A DNA stretch of 64,000 nucleotides, taken from positions 1 to 64,000 of the forward strand of contig JAJECH010000041.1 in NCBI GenBank assembly GCA_022822135.1, read 5' to 3'. This document shows, one piece after another, positions 1 through 9,362 of this stretch. A program made the translations under genes and the position numbers. The notes beneath the pieces were generated by a model. It was not told where the DNA came from. It did no database searches and worked only from the letters and a program-made list of their open reading frames with translations. The first letter of the stretch is position 1. Every line of letters starts with the position of its first letter. This stretch comes from Pseudomonadales bacterium. Its GTDB lineage: Bacteria; Pseudomonadota; Gammaproteobacteria; Pseudomonadales; Azotimanducaceae.

Positions 1-2
1 TG

Positions 3-110
3 GTAGAAGGCACTACCAGCCTCGACGTCAACCTAGCACTCGGCCGTGTCGAAGAGCGCACCGGTGCTAGCAGCGGCAAGATCGGCTTGAACGCAACACT
101 GCGCTTCTAG
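3..110 (+). CDS. C-terminal end of an outer-membrane beta-barrel protein (partial)
   Basis: The window opens inside an open frame that runs to a TAG at 108-110. The last 35 residues alternate polar and hydrophobic positions and finish in Asn-Ala-Thr-Leu-Arg-Phe. A terminal Phe on an amphipathic strand is the usual C-terminal signal for insertion of outer-membrane barrels by the BAM machinery. The autotransporter-like protein ending at 45179 finishes in the almost identical Ala-Thr-Leu-Arg-Phe, so this is probably the end of a related surface protein whose body lies upstream. A strong hairpin terminator follows. The passenger part cannot be judged from this window. Confidence 0.6.
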   Translation, partial: VEGTTSLDVNLALGRVEERTGASSGKIGLNATLRF

Positions 111-164
111 GTCGTTTACGCCACGCGGCGGTCCTGATTAGATCGCCGCACGTCTCTTCTCCAG

Positions 165-194
165 CCCCGGCACTCCTAGGAGTGTCGGGGTTTT
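165..194 (+). terminator. Rho-independent terminator after the barrel gene
   Basis: A hairpin with the arms CCCCGGCACTCC (165-176) and GGAGTGTCGGGG (179-190), closed by one G-T wobble, is followed directly by TTTT. It lies 55 bases after the stop of the barrel gene and separates it from the next gene. Confidence 0.85.
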
Positions 195-276
195 CTTATG
201 AATAGCAGTTAACGGAGATTGAATTTGGCTAAAAGTGCATTTCCGTGATTAAACGCTTCTTAATACGAGACCAAAA

Positions 277-1170
277 ATGAGTGAATACGACATACCAATC
301 GTTCGAGTAGTGGTAAAAGGGAAACCGTCACTAAAAAACGCACCGGACAATATTGAACGGGCCTCGAACATGCTTCATGCAGCATTTACCTCTCGTGAGT
401 GGCCAGGTAAGGCTCTATTCGCTGTAACTCCAGGCGGTTTCATTAGAGGCAAAATCCCTAAAACTTGGCACGGTGAGAAAGGGTGGAAGAGTCGGAATGT
501 AGACTTCGAATCACTTGTAGAACACGCTACGCCACTCGTTAGTGAGGTGTTGAGAGGGAGAGTACTGAGAGTTGCAAGACCTCGCGCACGTTACTTGACC
601 CTTGGTATCGATCTTCTTAGAGAACCGAACACCTGGAAGTTAAGGAGAAAGGGGATGGGTGTCCACATTGAACTGGTATGCGTCGTCGACCTTCAGACTG
701 GCAATCCCATTCATTGGACCGGGAAATCCTACCCAACACAATACCAAGAAAACTGGTTAGTTCAAGTGGTTAATTTAGAGTCGCACTTGTTTCGACGCTC
801 GCGCAATCGGGTACTGATTCTTGGGTGTCATGATCTGAATATGTTCAGTGAGAGATCTAAATCTCTAATAAGACGTGGTTCGCATAAGTACAAACGAATT
901 AAGGAAATGCAGAAGCTCGCAAAGGACTTTCGACTGACGATTGTCCTACATCACCCTCATTCGACTGATTCACCGAGAATTTGGCAGACGGCTTGGAGTG
1001 GTGTACGCAATCTACTAGCGAATAACAACGGTGCCTTACGTTATTGGGCTTCTGGGATTGCCTTTTTTAATGGACTTGGAGTTAGCACAAGAGTGAAGAA
1101 GATTGACAAGGTATTGGTAGGTACGCGAAGTTGTGATGAACACGTAAAGGATGTGATAGTGAAACCGTGA
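277..1170 (+). CDS. Conserved-looking hypothetical protein with GCHDLN and HHPHSTDSPR motifs
   Basis: The 297-residue protein is basic and soluble, without signal peptide or membrane segment. Two blocks look constrained: a hydrophobic strand ending in Gly-Cys-His-Asp-Leu-Asn near residue 187, and a strand ending in His-His-Pro-His-Ser-Thr-Asp-Ser-Pro-Arg near residue 230. Each places His/Asp residues after a beta-strand, as in metal-dependent hydrolases, but I cannot name a family. It is alone on its strand. The neighbours are predicted PD-(D/E)XK proteins and a nuclease-STAND protein, so a role in a defence or mobile-element block is possible by association only. The ATG at 277 is the first start in the frame; no clear ribosome binding site precedes it. 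Confidence 0.6.
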   Translation: MSEYDIPIVRVVVKGKPSLKNAPDNIERASNMLHAAFTSREWPGKALFAVTPGGFIRGKIPKTWHGEKGWKSRNVDFESLVEHATPLVSEVLRGRVLRVARPRARYLTLGIDLLREPNTWKLRRKGMGVHIELVCVVDLQTGNPIHWTGKSYPTQYQENWLVQVVNLESHLFRRSRNRVLILGCHDLNMFSERSKSLIRRGSHKYKRIKEMQKLAKDFRLTIVLHHPHSTDSPRIWQTAWSGVRNLLANNNGALRYWASGIAFFNGLGVSTRVKKIDKVLVGTRSCDEHVKDVIVKP

Positions 1171-1289
1171 GGGGGAGTATTCAAGGAAACGCGTTTACAT
1201 ATTAATTTTCTTCAAACCAACGAGAGTGTTTACGCCGGTAGAAGGAGACTTAAACAACCTCGATTCGATGATTAATTAGTAGTGAAGAA

Positions 1290-1934
1290 TCATTCGAATG
1301 GACCAAATATAGAGTAAATTACTGAAATCCTGCTGCCAAAAGCGCAACCGCCTTCGATCGACCCTACGGAGAAGATCGGATGTTCGAGTTCACCATATTG
1401 ATGTCGTATTGCATTAAAGACGTTCGTTATTGAAAAGTCGCACTTTCTTTTATGTAAATAAGGTAGATACTTAACGACACCATTCCAATCCGTTGCAATT
1501 TCGTTTGGCGTGTGGATATGGGTCAGAAGGATTAACGTCAAAAGCTCGGGCGCATCTCCGCAATGCGGACCTTTATTCAAGAGTTTCACTTTATCCTCTT
1601 GACTCGCTGGAAGGACCTTCGGATTTTCAAAGTAGAGATCATCGGTATACCAGGCTTTGGCCTCTAAGAGCAGTTCTGCCCTTTGTGCATCGTTAACGAT
1701 GGCAAGGTCGAATCTCTTCCACTCTCGTGCGACCGCTCGCCGTACTGAAAGGCCTTCGCTCGCAAGACGCTTTACTAGCCTATATGCTAGACGGTCTCGG
1801 ATCGGAAACTCAATCTTTGAGGTTACTGCTAGGTACGCTAACTCATTTTGACTAAATTCGTCGCCGAGAGATATCAGTTCTTCTGCGACTAATCTAGCAA
1901 GCTCGGTAGATTGTTGTGTGCTTGTTAAAGACAT
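1290..1934 (-). CDS. Hypothetical protein with a PD-(D/E)XK nuclease-like core
   Basis: The product has 214 residues. Around residues 68-92 it has an Arg/Trp-rich strand with an Asp (KRFDLAIVND), followed by the strand ELLLEAKAW. A D...(E/D)xK pair spaced like this is the catalytic core of PD-(D/E)XK nucleases, and the Glu-Ala-Lys triplet recurs in the other predicted nuclease at 7387-8049. The N-terminal third is helical and resembles no family I recognise. Flanking genes run on either strand, so it is probably transcribed alone. The nuclease assignment is an inference from one motif. The protein could instead be an inactive DNA-binding relative or an immunity-type protein. Confidence 0.6.
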   Translation of the reverse strand: MSLTSTQQSTELARLVAEELISLGDEFSQNELAYLAVTSKIEFPIRDRLAYRLVKRLASEGLSVRRAVAREWKRFDLAIVNDAQRAELLLEAKAWYTDDLYFENPKVLPASQEDKVKLLNKGPHCGDAPELLTLILLTHIHTPNEIATDWNGVVKYLPYLHKRKCDFSITNVFNAIRHQYGELEHPIFSVGSIEGGCAFGSRISVIYSIFGPFE

Positions 1935-2187
1935 GCGTAGGATCCAGTAAATTAAACACTTTGAGGTACTTGATTATTAGTGGTACCGAGCTCTTTCTAC
2001 AAACGCCGTGGCGAGAGAGGTTCTCCTCCGTTAGAATGGATTTGGTATCGAAGGCTTTCCCACCTGCCTAACGAGACTCAAGGAACATCTCCGACGGCTG
2101 AAGTCCGGGGCACGGCAGCGTCGCTCGGTAAGGCTAGGAAGAGGTAAGACCGAAGAAAGACCTTATGTCCTTTGAAGTAAACTCTGG

Positions 2188-2622
2188 TCATGTGTGATAT
2201 CGTGTCGCTAGGATTCGCAAATGAGGAAAAAAGTCTAAATTCACTCCCATTTTCGCTGGATGTAGTAGGGAGTTTAAATCTACCATAATCTTCCAAAAAT
2301 CAACAGCACACGCAATTAGCCCCATGTGGTTACTGAATTTAACGTCAATTTCCTGGCGATCGATCAGAAGCGCAAGAATCTCCATACGGTATGCGATATA
2401 AAAAAGCGAAGACTCATGGTCCTCTATGAAAGCTACAGCTGATTCAGTATCGGTAATGCCCTTTATACGGGACATAAGCTGAAACATCTCTGACCAATCT
2501 TTACCAAACTGAGTCGTAATCTCTCGAAAGACCCTCTTTCGTTCAATCTCTTTTTGCATTGCGATAGTAAGGATCGCGACCAAAATTGCGCCAGCAAACC
2601 CACCGAAAACTACCGAAACCAT
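2188..2622 (-). CDS. Small membrane-anchored protein of unknown function
   Basis: The 144-residue product starts with one hydrophobic segment (about residues 3-22, VSVVFGGFAGAILVAILTI). A charged helical cytoplasmic part follows, with two more weakly hydrophobic helices around residues 73-90 and 100-120. GGAGG lies eight bases before the ATG, which supports this start and argues that the gene is real. No known domain is recognised. Its position between two nuclease-like genes would fit a membrane effector or anchor of a defence locus, but nothing in the sequence proves it. Confidence 0.55.
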   Translation of the reverse strand: MVSVVFGGFAGAILVAILTIAMQKEIERKRVFREITTQFGKDWSEMFQLMSRIKGITDTESAVAFIEDHESSLFYIAYRMEILALLIDRQEIDVKFSNHMGLIACAVDFWKIMVDLNSLLHPAKMGVNLDFFPHLRILATRYHT

Positions 2623-3170
2623 GTGCGAACCTCCGATTGCTAACCGATCTCGATGACTAGGAGGACTAAATCGTACTAAACTAAGGATCGTTTTGTTAGC
2701 TGACTAGGTGATCTAACTGAACTCTGAAAACTGCGTATCAGATCGTGAGTCACTAATCCGGTAATCACAATTGAGCATTTTCCATTTTCATATGGGCGAG
2801 CGCCGCGATAAAAGATGCTGCGAACCGAGGTCGAGGCCTAACTAGCGAGTATTCAGGGAGCAACTTCCATAAAGAATGGCTGATCCCTTCCTAACACATA
2901 CCAAATTAACACACGCGATACCCTCCGAAGATCAGATTCGTAGCCACTATGATCGAGTCGGAGTCGACTGTCGGTGAAAATCAAAACTAAATTGTTAAGA
3001 TTTCGTTCTCGCAGATTGTGCGTTGGCGGACGGACTTGGGGGGTTCGGATGACGCGCTTTCAATGTGCGGTTAGCTAGTAAACTGAAAAACGCCCTAACT
3101 AAGTAGATACGTACACCGACAAATAAGCAATTGAGGTGTTTCTTTGTAGTTGCCTCTAGGAGTATTCGCC
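2623..3170. other. Intergenic region upstream of the STAND gene
   Basis: About 550 bases without a credible gene. I saw no tRNA, strong hairpin or recognisable gene fragment on either strand. The segment must carry the divergent promoters of the membrane protein and the STAND gene; no clear -35/-10 pair stands out. Confidence 0.4.
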
Positions 3171-6100
3171 GTGCCTTACACGACCACTGAAATTGACTTC
3201 GCTCGCATCAATCCTCGTGACGGGAGCCGATACGCTGCGTTTGAAGAGTTGTGTTGCCTACTTGCGAGCCGCGAAAGTGGTGACGGATTTACTCGAAAAC
3301 AAGGCAAGGGTGGAGATGGTGGTATCGAATGTTATGTTGAGAGTTCGGAAGGACTCGTCGGATGGCAGGCGAAATACGTGTTTGAAGTTGGTCCGCTCAT
3401 TACTCAGGCAAGTAAATCGCTCACGACAGCGTTAAGTGTTCATCCGAACCTCACGAAATTCATCCTTTGTTGCCCATTTGAATTAACGGGTGAAACCGCC
3501 CGTGCAGGTCTCAGCGAAATAGAAAAGATGAATCTATGGATAGAGGAACGAGAAGAGGAGGCTTCCACTCTAGATCGTTCACTGACCATTGAATATTGGC
3601 CTAAGTCAAAACTCAATGAATTAATCCTTAAGCACGACGATTCAGGAACGATCAGAGAGTATTTTTTCGGCGAAATAGTTCTGGATTCCGGTTGGTTCAA
3701 GAAACACGTCGAAAGTGCTTTCAAGTCCGCGGGTCCTAGATATACGCCGGAATTAAATGTCGATACGGCAATGTGTGAATGGTTCGCCGCTTTAGGTAGG
3801 CAAAAAAGCTGGGAGCACGCATTCCGCGCCAGATTGCGACAAATGGACAGTTCGATTAAAGAGCTCAAGAGAACACAAACACTCTCGGGTAAAACGCACG
3901 AATTAGATCTCGATTGGCCCCAGGAGACATACGATGACACTAAAAAATCAATTGCCGAGCTAGAGCAAGTTATCGAACCACTCAGTACACCTGAATCTCT
4001 CTTGAAGAACGGCTTCCTGCGTGCACTCGAGCAACTCGATTCACTAAGAAGTAGATTCAGTGAGATTACCTTCGACCTAGCACGGGCAATCGATGAACGC
4101 CATGGAAAAGGCAAGTCTGAATCGGCTGAATGGCGACAGTTCAATATGGAGATTGCGGTTGGATTCCCTGCACTGCATCTTGATCAAGCAAGAGAACTCA
4201 ACGACAGGATCTCATCAGCTTTGGAGTGGTTTAGATCGCCGAGCTGCTCTCCAGCATTCGAAAAAGCGCTTGTTTTAACCGGCGAACCTGGCACAGGAAA
4301 GACACACGGTGTGTGCGACATGGCGCGGCGTCGGTTGGAAGATGGAGCCGATAGTTGTGTTATTTTTGGGACCCAATTCACGAACGAGCGGAGTCCGTGG
4401 GTTTGCATAACAGAAGCACTTGGACTCTCAACTACGATAGATCGTGACTGTCTATTGGATATGCTGAATGCTGCTGGCGAATCGAGTGGTTTTCCGTTTA
4501 TCGTATTCCTCGATGCAATTAACGAAACGAAACCTCTAAAGTACTGGCAAGACAATCTAGCTTCGATTGTTCACGAATTTGAATCACGTCCTTTTTTACG
4601 CTTATGCGTCGTATGTAGGACCGGAATGGTAGAACGTTGTGTCCCCGCACACCTAGGTTTATACGATGCCGAACACCAAGGCTTTGAGAACAACGCAAGG
4701 GAAGCTTGTGAGTCTTTCTTTAAACACTACGGACTAACTCCACCAATTTCACCCATACTCCCACGCGAACTCTCAAACCCGCTATATCTTCGATTGGTAT
4801 GTGAGACGCTTAGAGACGGCGGTTTGACAGCATTGCCGGTTGGTTGGAATGGCGGGGGTGTAGAGATTTTCGCGAAGTTTTTGGAAGAGAAATCAAATCG
4901 CTATAGCTCTGAATTCGAGATGGAACGGTCACGTGCGTCTAGTATCTGCCTGAAATGTATCGCACAGACCATTGCCTCTGAAGGTGTTAGCTCAATTCCT
5001 TGGGGTCAAGCTAAATCAAGCATTTCATCACTTGTGAGTTCTCCTGACGCTACATTGCGCTGGTTAATCAATGAAGGACTCTTAATCGAAGATGCTTCAA
5101 CTCATGGTGTTTGGGTCACAGACTCAAATATACGCCTTGCGTTCGAGCGACTCGGTGACTTCTTGGTCGCATCAGCGATTCTTGATACGGTCGGAGATGA
5201 TGATGACGTTAATGTCGCTAAAAGCAGAGACGGCGCGATCTATCCATGGCTCAAAGATCACAACGCGATTGCAGCGAACCGAGGGATACTCAGTGAACTT
5301 TCGTCGCTCATATGGACGAGATTCCAAGGTGTCGAGTTAACAGATTTCGCAGTCGACGAGCAACACTACATCGAGCTAGCTGATATTGTCATTGACGCAC
5401 TTATGTATAGAGAGACAGAATCTCTTACTGACTCTACAAGATCAGTCATTTGCGAAGCGATAGCTGATATTGATCGTAGAGAACGTGCTTTTGACGCCAT
5501 GCTTGGGTGCGCATGGCGCAAGTCCCACATTGACGCCGTTTGGATGCATGAGTTATTGTCAAAATTGCCGATGGTTAGTCGAGACTCGTTCTGGGCACCG
5601 TTCCTTCACAAACGATATGAATCAGATGCAACAGTCAGAGTCTTAATTTCTGCCGCATTCGATTTGTCCCACGAGACGATTGAGCACGAAGTAGCAGAAC
5701 TTTGGGTTACGACTCTGTTGTGGTTCACAGCAGCATCGGATCGACGCGTAAAAGACTACGCTACACGCGCCGCGACGACAATCCTCAGAAATTGCCCGGA
5801 ACTCATCCCTTCAATAGTCGAGAGATTCATCGAAGTAAACGATGATGAAGTTCGTGAACGCTCGTTGTTGGCTTGTTATGGTTCTTTGCTGCTTTCGAGA
5901 GATGCGCAGGTAGCGCAGCATATTGCTATTTTTCTCGTTTCGAAGTTCAAGCAATCCCCGGCGGATTTCGATAATGCACTACTTCGTGATCATATGAGGT
6001 GTATATGTGATTTAGCAACGAGACTAACCGGTGCCGATGGTCATAGATTTCAACCTGACATTTTTACAGAAACCGTTGTACCATCGGCATGGCCTCTGCA

Positions 6101-7367
6101 ATTACCTAGTAAACGCGATGCCGAAGAATGGGGTAGATTGCTTCGATTCGATCCAAATGAATTCTCCAGTGATTTCTTTAAGTACACCATGCACTGTCTT
6201 GATCCTTGGAAAAGAGGTATGTCAGGACCGAAAATGGCAAAGTGGATCGCGCAAAGAGTCGTGAAAGACTTTGGCTACTCGCTTGAGAATGTAGACGATT
6301 ACGAAAACCTATTACTTGAATCTTACGGCGGGGGTCGAGGAAAGCCGGTATGGGCGGAACGATTAGCAAAAAAATACATGTGGATAGGCCTATACCAGCT
6401 CGCTTCCCGCCTACATAATAATGTGCAGCGTTACGATCATATGGGCAATCCTGGCTCACGAGAAGGGCAACTCATTCTTCCTTCAATGAGACAGCTCGAC
6501 CCTACGGTTCCATTTCAGTCAATGGAAAAACGAGCTAGTAGCGTGTCATTTCCTTTCGAGATGAGCGAAGACCTAGAGGCAGTAGAGTTCGATGAGTTTC
6601 CTGACTGGATTTGCTCAGAATCGGTTCCTCAAATATGTGAGCTAGTCCGATCTCACGATTACAACGGTCAGCTGATGCAACCCGTAGTAATCAATCACGT
6701 GATGACAGGCAAAGAAAAAGATTCCAAATTAGAAAGTTCATATCGAGAACAGTGGATCTGCTTGCATTCGTATTTAACTACGAAAGATCAACTAAGGCAG
6801 ATACAAGATCGTCTAGATGGACAAGATTTGTTTGGGGACCATCTCCCCAATCCCGGTCACTTTTATGATGGGTTTTTAGGAGAATATCCTTGGGGTATTG
6901 CATTTGATATGGAACAATACGGAGAGTGGGAGGAAGACATGCTTAATGACCCTGCGAAGCTTCCCCTCAATCCGATTTGGGCTTCTGTGTCGTGCGACCG
7001 TGAGTATGACGCTACTCAGGTGACGAACTCTGTATTTGTACCGTCTCCTAAAGTAATCGTCGATGGAATGGTGTGGGATGGTCTTGGTGGATTCAGAAAC
7101 TCACACGAGGAATTGGAGTTTTTAGACCCTTCGATCCCTAATTCGCGATTTCCTGAATCCCTCTTAGTCCGAGATGGCTACCTCACTGAACTGTTAGATA
7201 AAGACAAGGTGGTTCTAGTCTGGACGCTGAAAGGACAGAAGACAATCGTGGAGCCTTACTCAACTCGAGGCGAACACACCGACTGGGGAAGTCAAAGATT
7301 CTGCCAATTCGGTTATACAGAGGGAACGGATGGTTTTTTTGGTGTTGTATCGTTTTTCAACTACTGA
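3171..7367 (+). CDS. Avs-like STAND NTPase with N-terminal PD-(D/E)XK (Mrr/Cap4-like) nuclease domain
   Basis: The GTG at 3171 is preferred because AGGAG sits eight bases before it; an upstream TTG would add seven residues. This gives about 1398 residues. The first 100 residues contain FEELC, then GGDGGIE (Asp at about 49) and GWQAKY (Gln-Ala-Lys at about 66-68), the layout of Mrr-type restriction nucleases. A helical linker follows, then a P-loop GEPGTGKT at 371-378 and a Walker B strand FIVFLDAINE at 443-452, typical of NACHT/STAND ATPases. The remaining roughly 800 residues are helical and repeat-like, as expected of a sensor region. Nuclease, STAND ATPase and long C-terminal sensor is the plan of Avs anti-phage proteins, which cut DNA after recognising a phage protein. 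Its target and activity here are inferred, not shown. Confidence 0.8.
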   Translation: MPYTTTEIDFARINPRDGSRYAAFEELCCLLASRESGDGFTRKQGKGGDGGIECYVESSEGLVGWQAKYVFEVGPLITQASKSLTTALSVHPNLTKFILCCPFELTGETARAGLSEIEKMNLWIEEREEEASTLDRSLTIEYWPKSKLNELILKHDDSGTIREYFFGEIVLDSGWFKKHVESAFKSAGPRYTPELNVDTAMCEWFAALGRQKSWEHAFRARLRQMDSSIKELKRTQTLSGKTHELDLDWPQETYDDTKKSIAELEQVIEPLSTPESLLKNGFLRALEQLDSLRSRFSEITFDLARAIDERHGKGKSESAEWRQFNMEIAVGFPALHLDQARELNDRISSALEWFRSPSCSPAFEKALVLTGEPGTGKTHGVCDMARRRLEDGADSCVIFGTQFTNERSPWVCITEALGLSTTIDRDCLLDMLNAAGESSGFPFIVFLDAINETKPLKYWQDNLASIVHEFESRPFLRLCVVCRTGMVERCVPAHLGLYDAEHQGFENNAREACESFFKHYGLTPPISPILPRELSNPLYLRLVCETLRDGGLTALPVGWNGGGVEIFAKFLEEKSNRYSSEFEMERSRASSICLKCIAQTIASEGVSSIPWGQAKSSISSLVSSPDATLRWLINEGLLIEDASTHGVWVTDSNIRLAFERLGDFLVASAILDTVGDDDDVNVAKSRDGAIYPWLKDHNAIAANRGILSELSSLIWTRFQGVELTDFAVDEQHYIELADIVIDALMYRETESLTDSTRSVICEAIADIDRRERAFDAMLGCAWRKSHIDAVWMHELLSKLPMVSRDSFWAPFLHKRYESDATVRVLISAAFDLSHETIEHEVAELWVTTLLWFTAASDRRVKDYATRAATTILRNCPELIPSIVERFIEVNDDEVRERSLLACYGSLLLSRDAQVAQHIAIFLVSKFKQSPADFDNALLRDHMRCICDLATRLTGADGHRFQPDIFTETVVPSAWPLQLPSKRDAEEWGRLLRFDPNEFSSDFFKYTMHCLDPWKRGMSGPKMAKWIAQRVVKDFGYSLENVDDYENLLLESYGGGRGKPVWAERLAKKYMWIGLYQLASRLHNNVQRYDHMGNPGSREGQLILPSMRQLDPTVPFQSMEKRASSVSFPFEMSEDLEAVEFDEFPDWICSESVPQICELVRSHDYNGQLMQPVVINHVMTGKEKDSKLESSYREQWICLHSYLTTKDQLRQIQDRLDGQDLFGDHLPNPGHFYDGFLGEYPWGIAFDMEQYGEWEEDMLNDPAKLPLNPIWASVSCDREYDATQVTNSVFVPSPKVIVDGMVWDGLGGFRNSHEELEFLDPSIPNSRFPESLLVRDGYLTELLDKDKVVLVWTLKGQKTIVEPYSTRGEHTDWGSQRFCQFGYTEGTDGFFGVVSFFNY

Positions 7368-7386
7368 CGTTCTAGTAATGGGGGTA

Positions 7387-8049
7387 TCAGCTACGTAAAC
7401 GCTCCAAATCTAAACGTAGATGGGTTCCTTTGGAGTTGTTCTTCCCGTTATCGTCACACCGAGTGATTTTTAGCCGTTCGGGTAAGCTGTATTTAAGGAT
7501 TCGAAATGTGTCGCCGTTGCGCATGAACTTCGGCCACTTTTCCGTTTCAACGTTTTCGATATTTCTACCTGTCATCAGTACGAAATGCGGCTCTACGGAC
7601 GGGTAACGCTTACCGTCACTCCTGAATATTTCTTCGAGTCGCGAAGCTTTTGATATTAGCTGTTTGTTATTCCACGACGAGAATGCTTTGGCTTCGATCA
7701 ATACAAGATGCGATTTGGTGTTACCAGTTTCATCTTTATCCTCGAACGCGATCATTAAATCGATATCTTGCTGGTTACTGTTGATCTCTGACGCCCGGTC
7801 ATAAGGGAATCTCGAACCCAATGACGATTTGCTATTGTGAAGATGAAGCGCAATTTCGATCCAGTCGAGATGGTAATCCATAGCAAGGAATACTTGCGAC
7901 GGTATGGACAAATCGATGCTCTCACTAAGGTTTTGACGGAACCGCTCCTCCAATTGGATCTTGTTAGGGTTGAATCCCATGGCTTCCCTTAGTACGGCAA
8001 AACGTTCCTTCCGTTCGAAGCTGCTTAGCCTTTCTAATAAACTAGACAT
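7387..8049 (-). CDS. Predicted PD-(D/E)XK nuclease-like protein
   Basis: The product has 220 residues, no signal peptide and no membrane segment. The central part reads DIDLMIAFED, an insert, then HLVLIEAKAFSSW: an Asp at the end of a strand followed by a strand carrying Glu-Ala-Lys, the catalytic signature of PD-(D/E)XK nucleases. The N-terminal 50 residues are helical and charged. AAGGA nine bases before the ATG supports the start. The gene converges on the STAND gene with a 19-base gap, so the two are not co-transcribed. A defence role is plausible from its position only. Confidence 0.6.
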   Translation of the reverse strand: MSSLLERLSSFERKERFAVLREAMGFNPNKIQLEERFRQNLSESIDLSIPSQVFLAMDYHLDWIEIALHLHNSKSSLGSRFPYDRASEINSNQQDIDLMIAFEDKDETGNTKSHLVLIEAKAFSSWNNKQLISKASRLEEIFRSDGKRYPSVEPHFVLMTGRNIENVETEKWPKFMRNGDTFRILKYSLPERLKITRCDDNGKNNSKGTHLRLDLERLRS

Positions 8050-8154
8050 TGGGTTGTTTCCTTCAAGCTAAATCGCGCGAATTATGCTTAGGAACACGAA
8101 AACGGATTAGATTGAGTGATCGATGTTCGTGTGGTCGAACTGCGCACGACCGGC

Positions 8155-8345
8155 CGCGTGGTGGACACGCCATGCTAATCGTCGGGTATGACCGTTCTGC
8201 CCCTGTTCCGTATTCTGTATGCAAGAATAGTTGGGGAGATACAAAGGGTGTCCATGGATACGATTATTTATCGTATGGCTACTTGATTGAGTACGCCAAA
8301 TATGGCTATCTCACACTTACAGTCCGAAATGACATGACAACCTAA
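8155..8345 (+). pseudogene. 3' fragment of a papain-family (C1) cysteine peptidase gene
   Basis: In this frame the sequence encodes GGHAMLIVGYD followed about 13 residues later by KNSWGD, then GYDYLSYGYL and a short tail. The His in GGHAML and the Asn in KNSWG are the second and third catalytic positions of papain-family peptidases. The part that would hold the catalytic Cys is missing: upstream of about 8155 the frame no longer resembles the family, and the minus-strand gene starts at 8049. This is therefore a truncated gene. Its TAA overlaps the next ATG by one base, so the two were once coupled. A shorter copy of the same tail precedes the related gene at 15892. Confidence 0.7.
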
Positions 8346-8930
8346 TGAATGCTACTCGTCTCAACGCTCTCCTACATGATGGAGTCCGTTCCAAGTACCG
8401 TGCGGTAGTTGGTTCAACGGTTAACGTAATGCTTCCGCGGCTCCCTATCACGGCCGACACTGAATTCGTCCAACTTGATCTCGACACTTCCGCATCTGCC
8501 CCGTTCGAGGCTACCGTTCCAGACCAGGGCGAAGGTAACGCGCTTCCAGATCATCTCCACGCTCATGTCCTCCGACCATGTTCAGGCGTGCTCCGCGTTA
8601 CGGCAATTGACGTATTCACCCAAGAACCAATCCCGAATGTCGAACCTCTTGAGATAGAAGTGACGGTCGTTAGCTAATACATGACTAATCGCGGACTGCC
8701 TACGACTACTCGATATTCAGGCCGAGCTATTTAATCGGCGAGATCTGGTTCATCCAAGTTGGTGAAGTACATACCGAATCGTGGACGAAAGCGCGATACT
8801 TGGTGAGTCTAACTAGCCCTCCTTAAGCGAATCGTCGGGTTACCGGTGACGACGGACTGTAAAGAACAACGGACATGGCGCAGACGAAAAAGAACACCGA
8901 CGCGCCCACTTTAACATCGTTACGCTACCC
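8295..8930 (+). repeat. 0.64 kb direct repeat, copy 1
   Basis: This segment is closely similar to 15837-16478. It covers the last residues of the C1 peptidase gene, the whole 110-residue gene at 8345, and about 250 bases of non-coding sequence after it. Long blocks are identical, for example from about 8450 to 8570. Similarity stops abruptly at CATCGTTACG(C/T)TACCC. The direct orientation and 7.5 kb spacing suggest duplication of a cassette or ectopic recombination. No inverted ends or transposase belong to the unit itself. Confidence 0.9.
8345..8677 (+). CDS. 110-residue beta-rich protein, possible chagasin-like partner of a C1 peptidase (copy 1)
   Basis: The protein has no signal peptide. 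It is predicted to be mostly beta strands: VVGSTVNVMLPRLP, then FVQLDLDTSASAPFEA, then HAHVLRPCSGVLRVTAIDV, ending in PLEIEVTVV. Its ATG overlaps the stop of the C1 peptidase fragment, so expression was coupled. The order 'GST-V-LP ... PG-G-LRV-A' loosely resembles chagasin-type (I42) cysteine-protease inhibitors, but their NPTTG motif is absent, so this is only a suggestion based on the neighbour. Compared with the copy at 15892, the first 35 residues differ most; the rest is nearly identical. Confidence 0.65.
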   Translation: MNATRLNALLHDGVRSKYRAVVGSTVNVMLPRLPITADTEFVQLDLDTSASAPFEATVPDQGEGNALPDHLHAHVLRPCSGVLRVTAIDVFTQEPIPNVEPLEIEVTVVS

Positions 8931-9086
8931 TCGGCCAGAACTAAACGGGCTAACGCCAATGTAGATCTACCGTGCCTAATGGTCTAGGGTCTTCGAACCA
9001 CGATGCAAGAACACAACCACACGTTAAGATTTAGGCGACGACCTTCAGTCGCTAATCACCAGCTTGATGGAAAATCGGTGTGGAGA

Positions 9087-9362
9087 ATGGAACGAAAAAT
9101 GAACCTGCCTACTGATTTCGAATCACAAGCGAGTTTTCTGAAATTTCAAGGCTTTGTTAAATCGGCTCAGCTAGTATCAAGTACTTACCAACGTCTAGTC
9201 GAAGAATTCGCACCACAGTGGATCGGCGTCTACCGAGAAAAGGTCGTCGCGAACGCCGGAACTCTCGACGAATTAATCGAACGCTTAGAAGAGAGGGATA
9301 TTCCGCTGGGAGAGACGTTCACACGGTTCATCAGTGAAGAACAGCCAATGTTGATACTGTAG
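9087..9362 (+). CDS. DUF5678-like small protein
   Basis: The C-terminal half reads EEFAPQWIGVYREKVVANAG, a short helix rich in Glu and Leu, then a final hydrophobic strand ending MLIL. The order 'aPqWIgVY..kVVA..gtLdELi..le' matches the DUF5678-type fold, a small protein of unknown role often found near toxin-antitoxin or transport genes. The start is uncertain: ATGs at 9003, 9087 and 9099 are all possible, and the first 28 residues from 9003 look random. No partner gene is adjacent. It lies just after repeat copy 1. Confidence 0.5.
   Translation: MERKMNLPTDFESQASFLKFQGFVKSAQLVSSTYQRLVEEFAPQWIGVYREKVVANAGTLDELIERLEERDIPLGETFTRFISEEQPMLIL

Noticed and set aside
8345-8677. Firm assignment as a chagasin-type inhibitor
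   Set aside because: The NPTTG motif is missing; only a loose strand pattern and the peptidase neighbour support it, so it is left as a suggestion.
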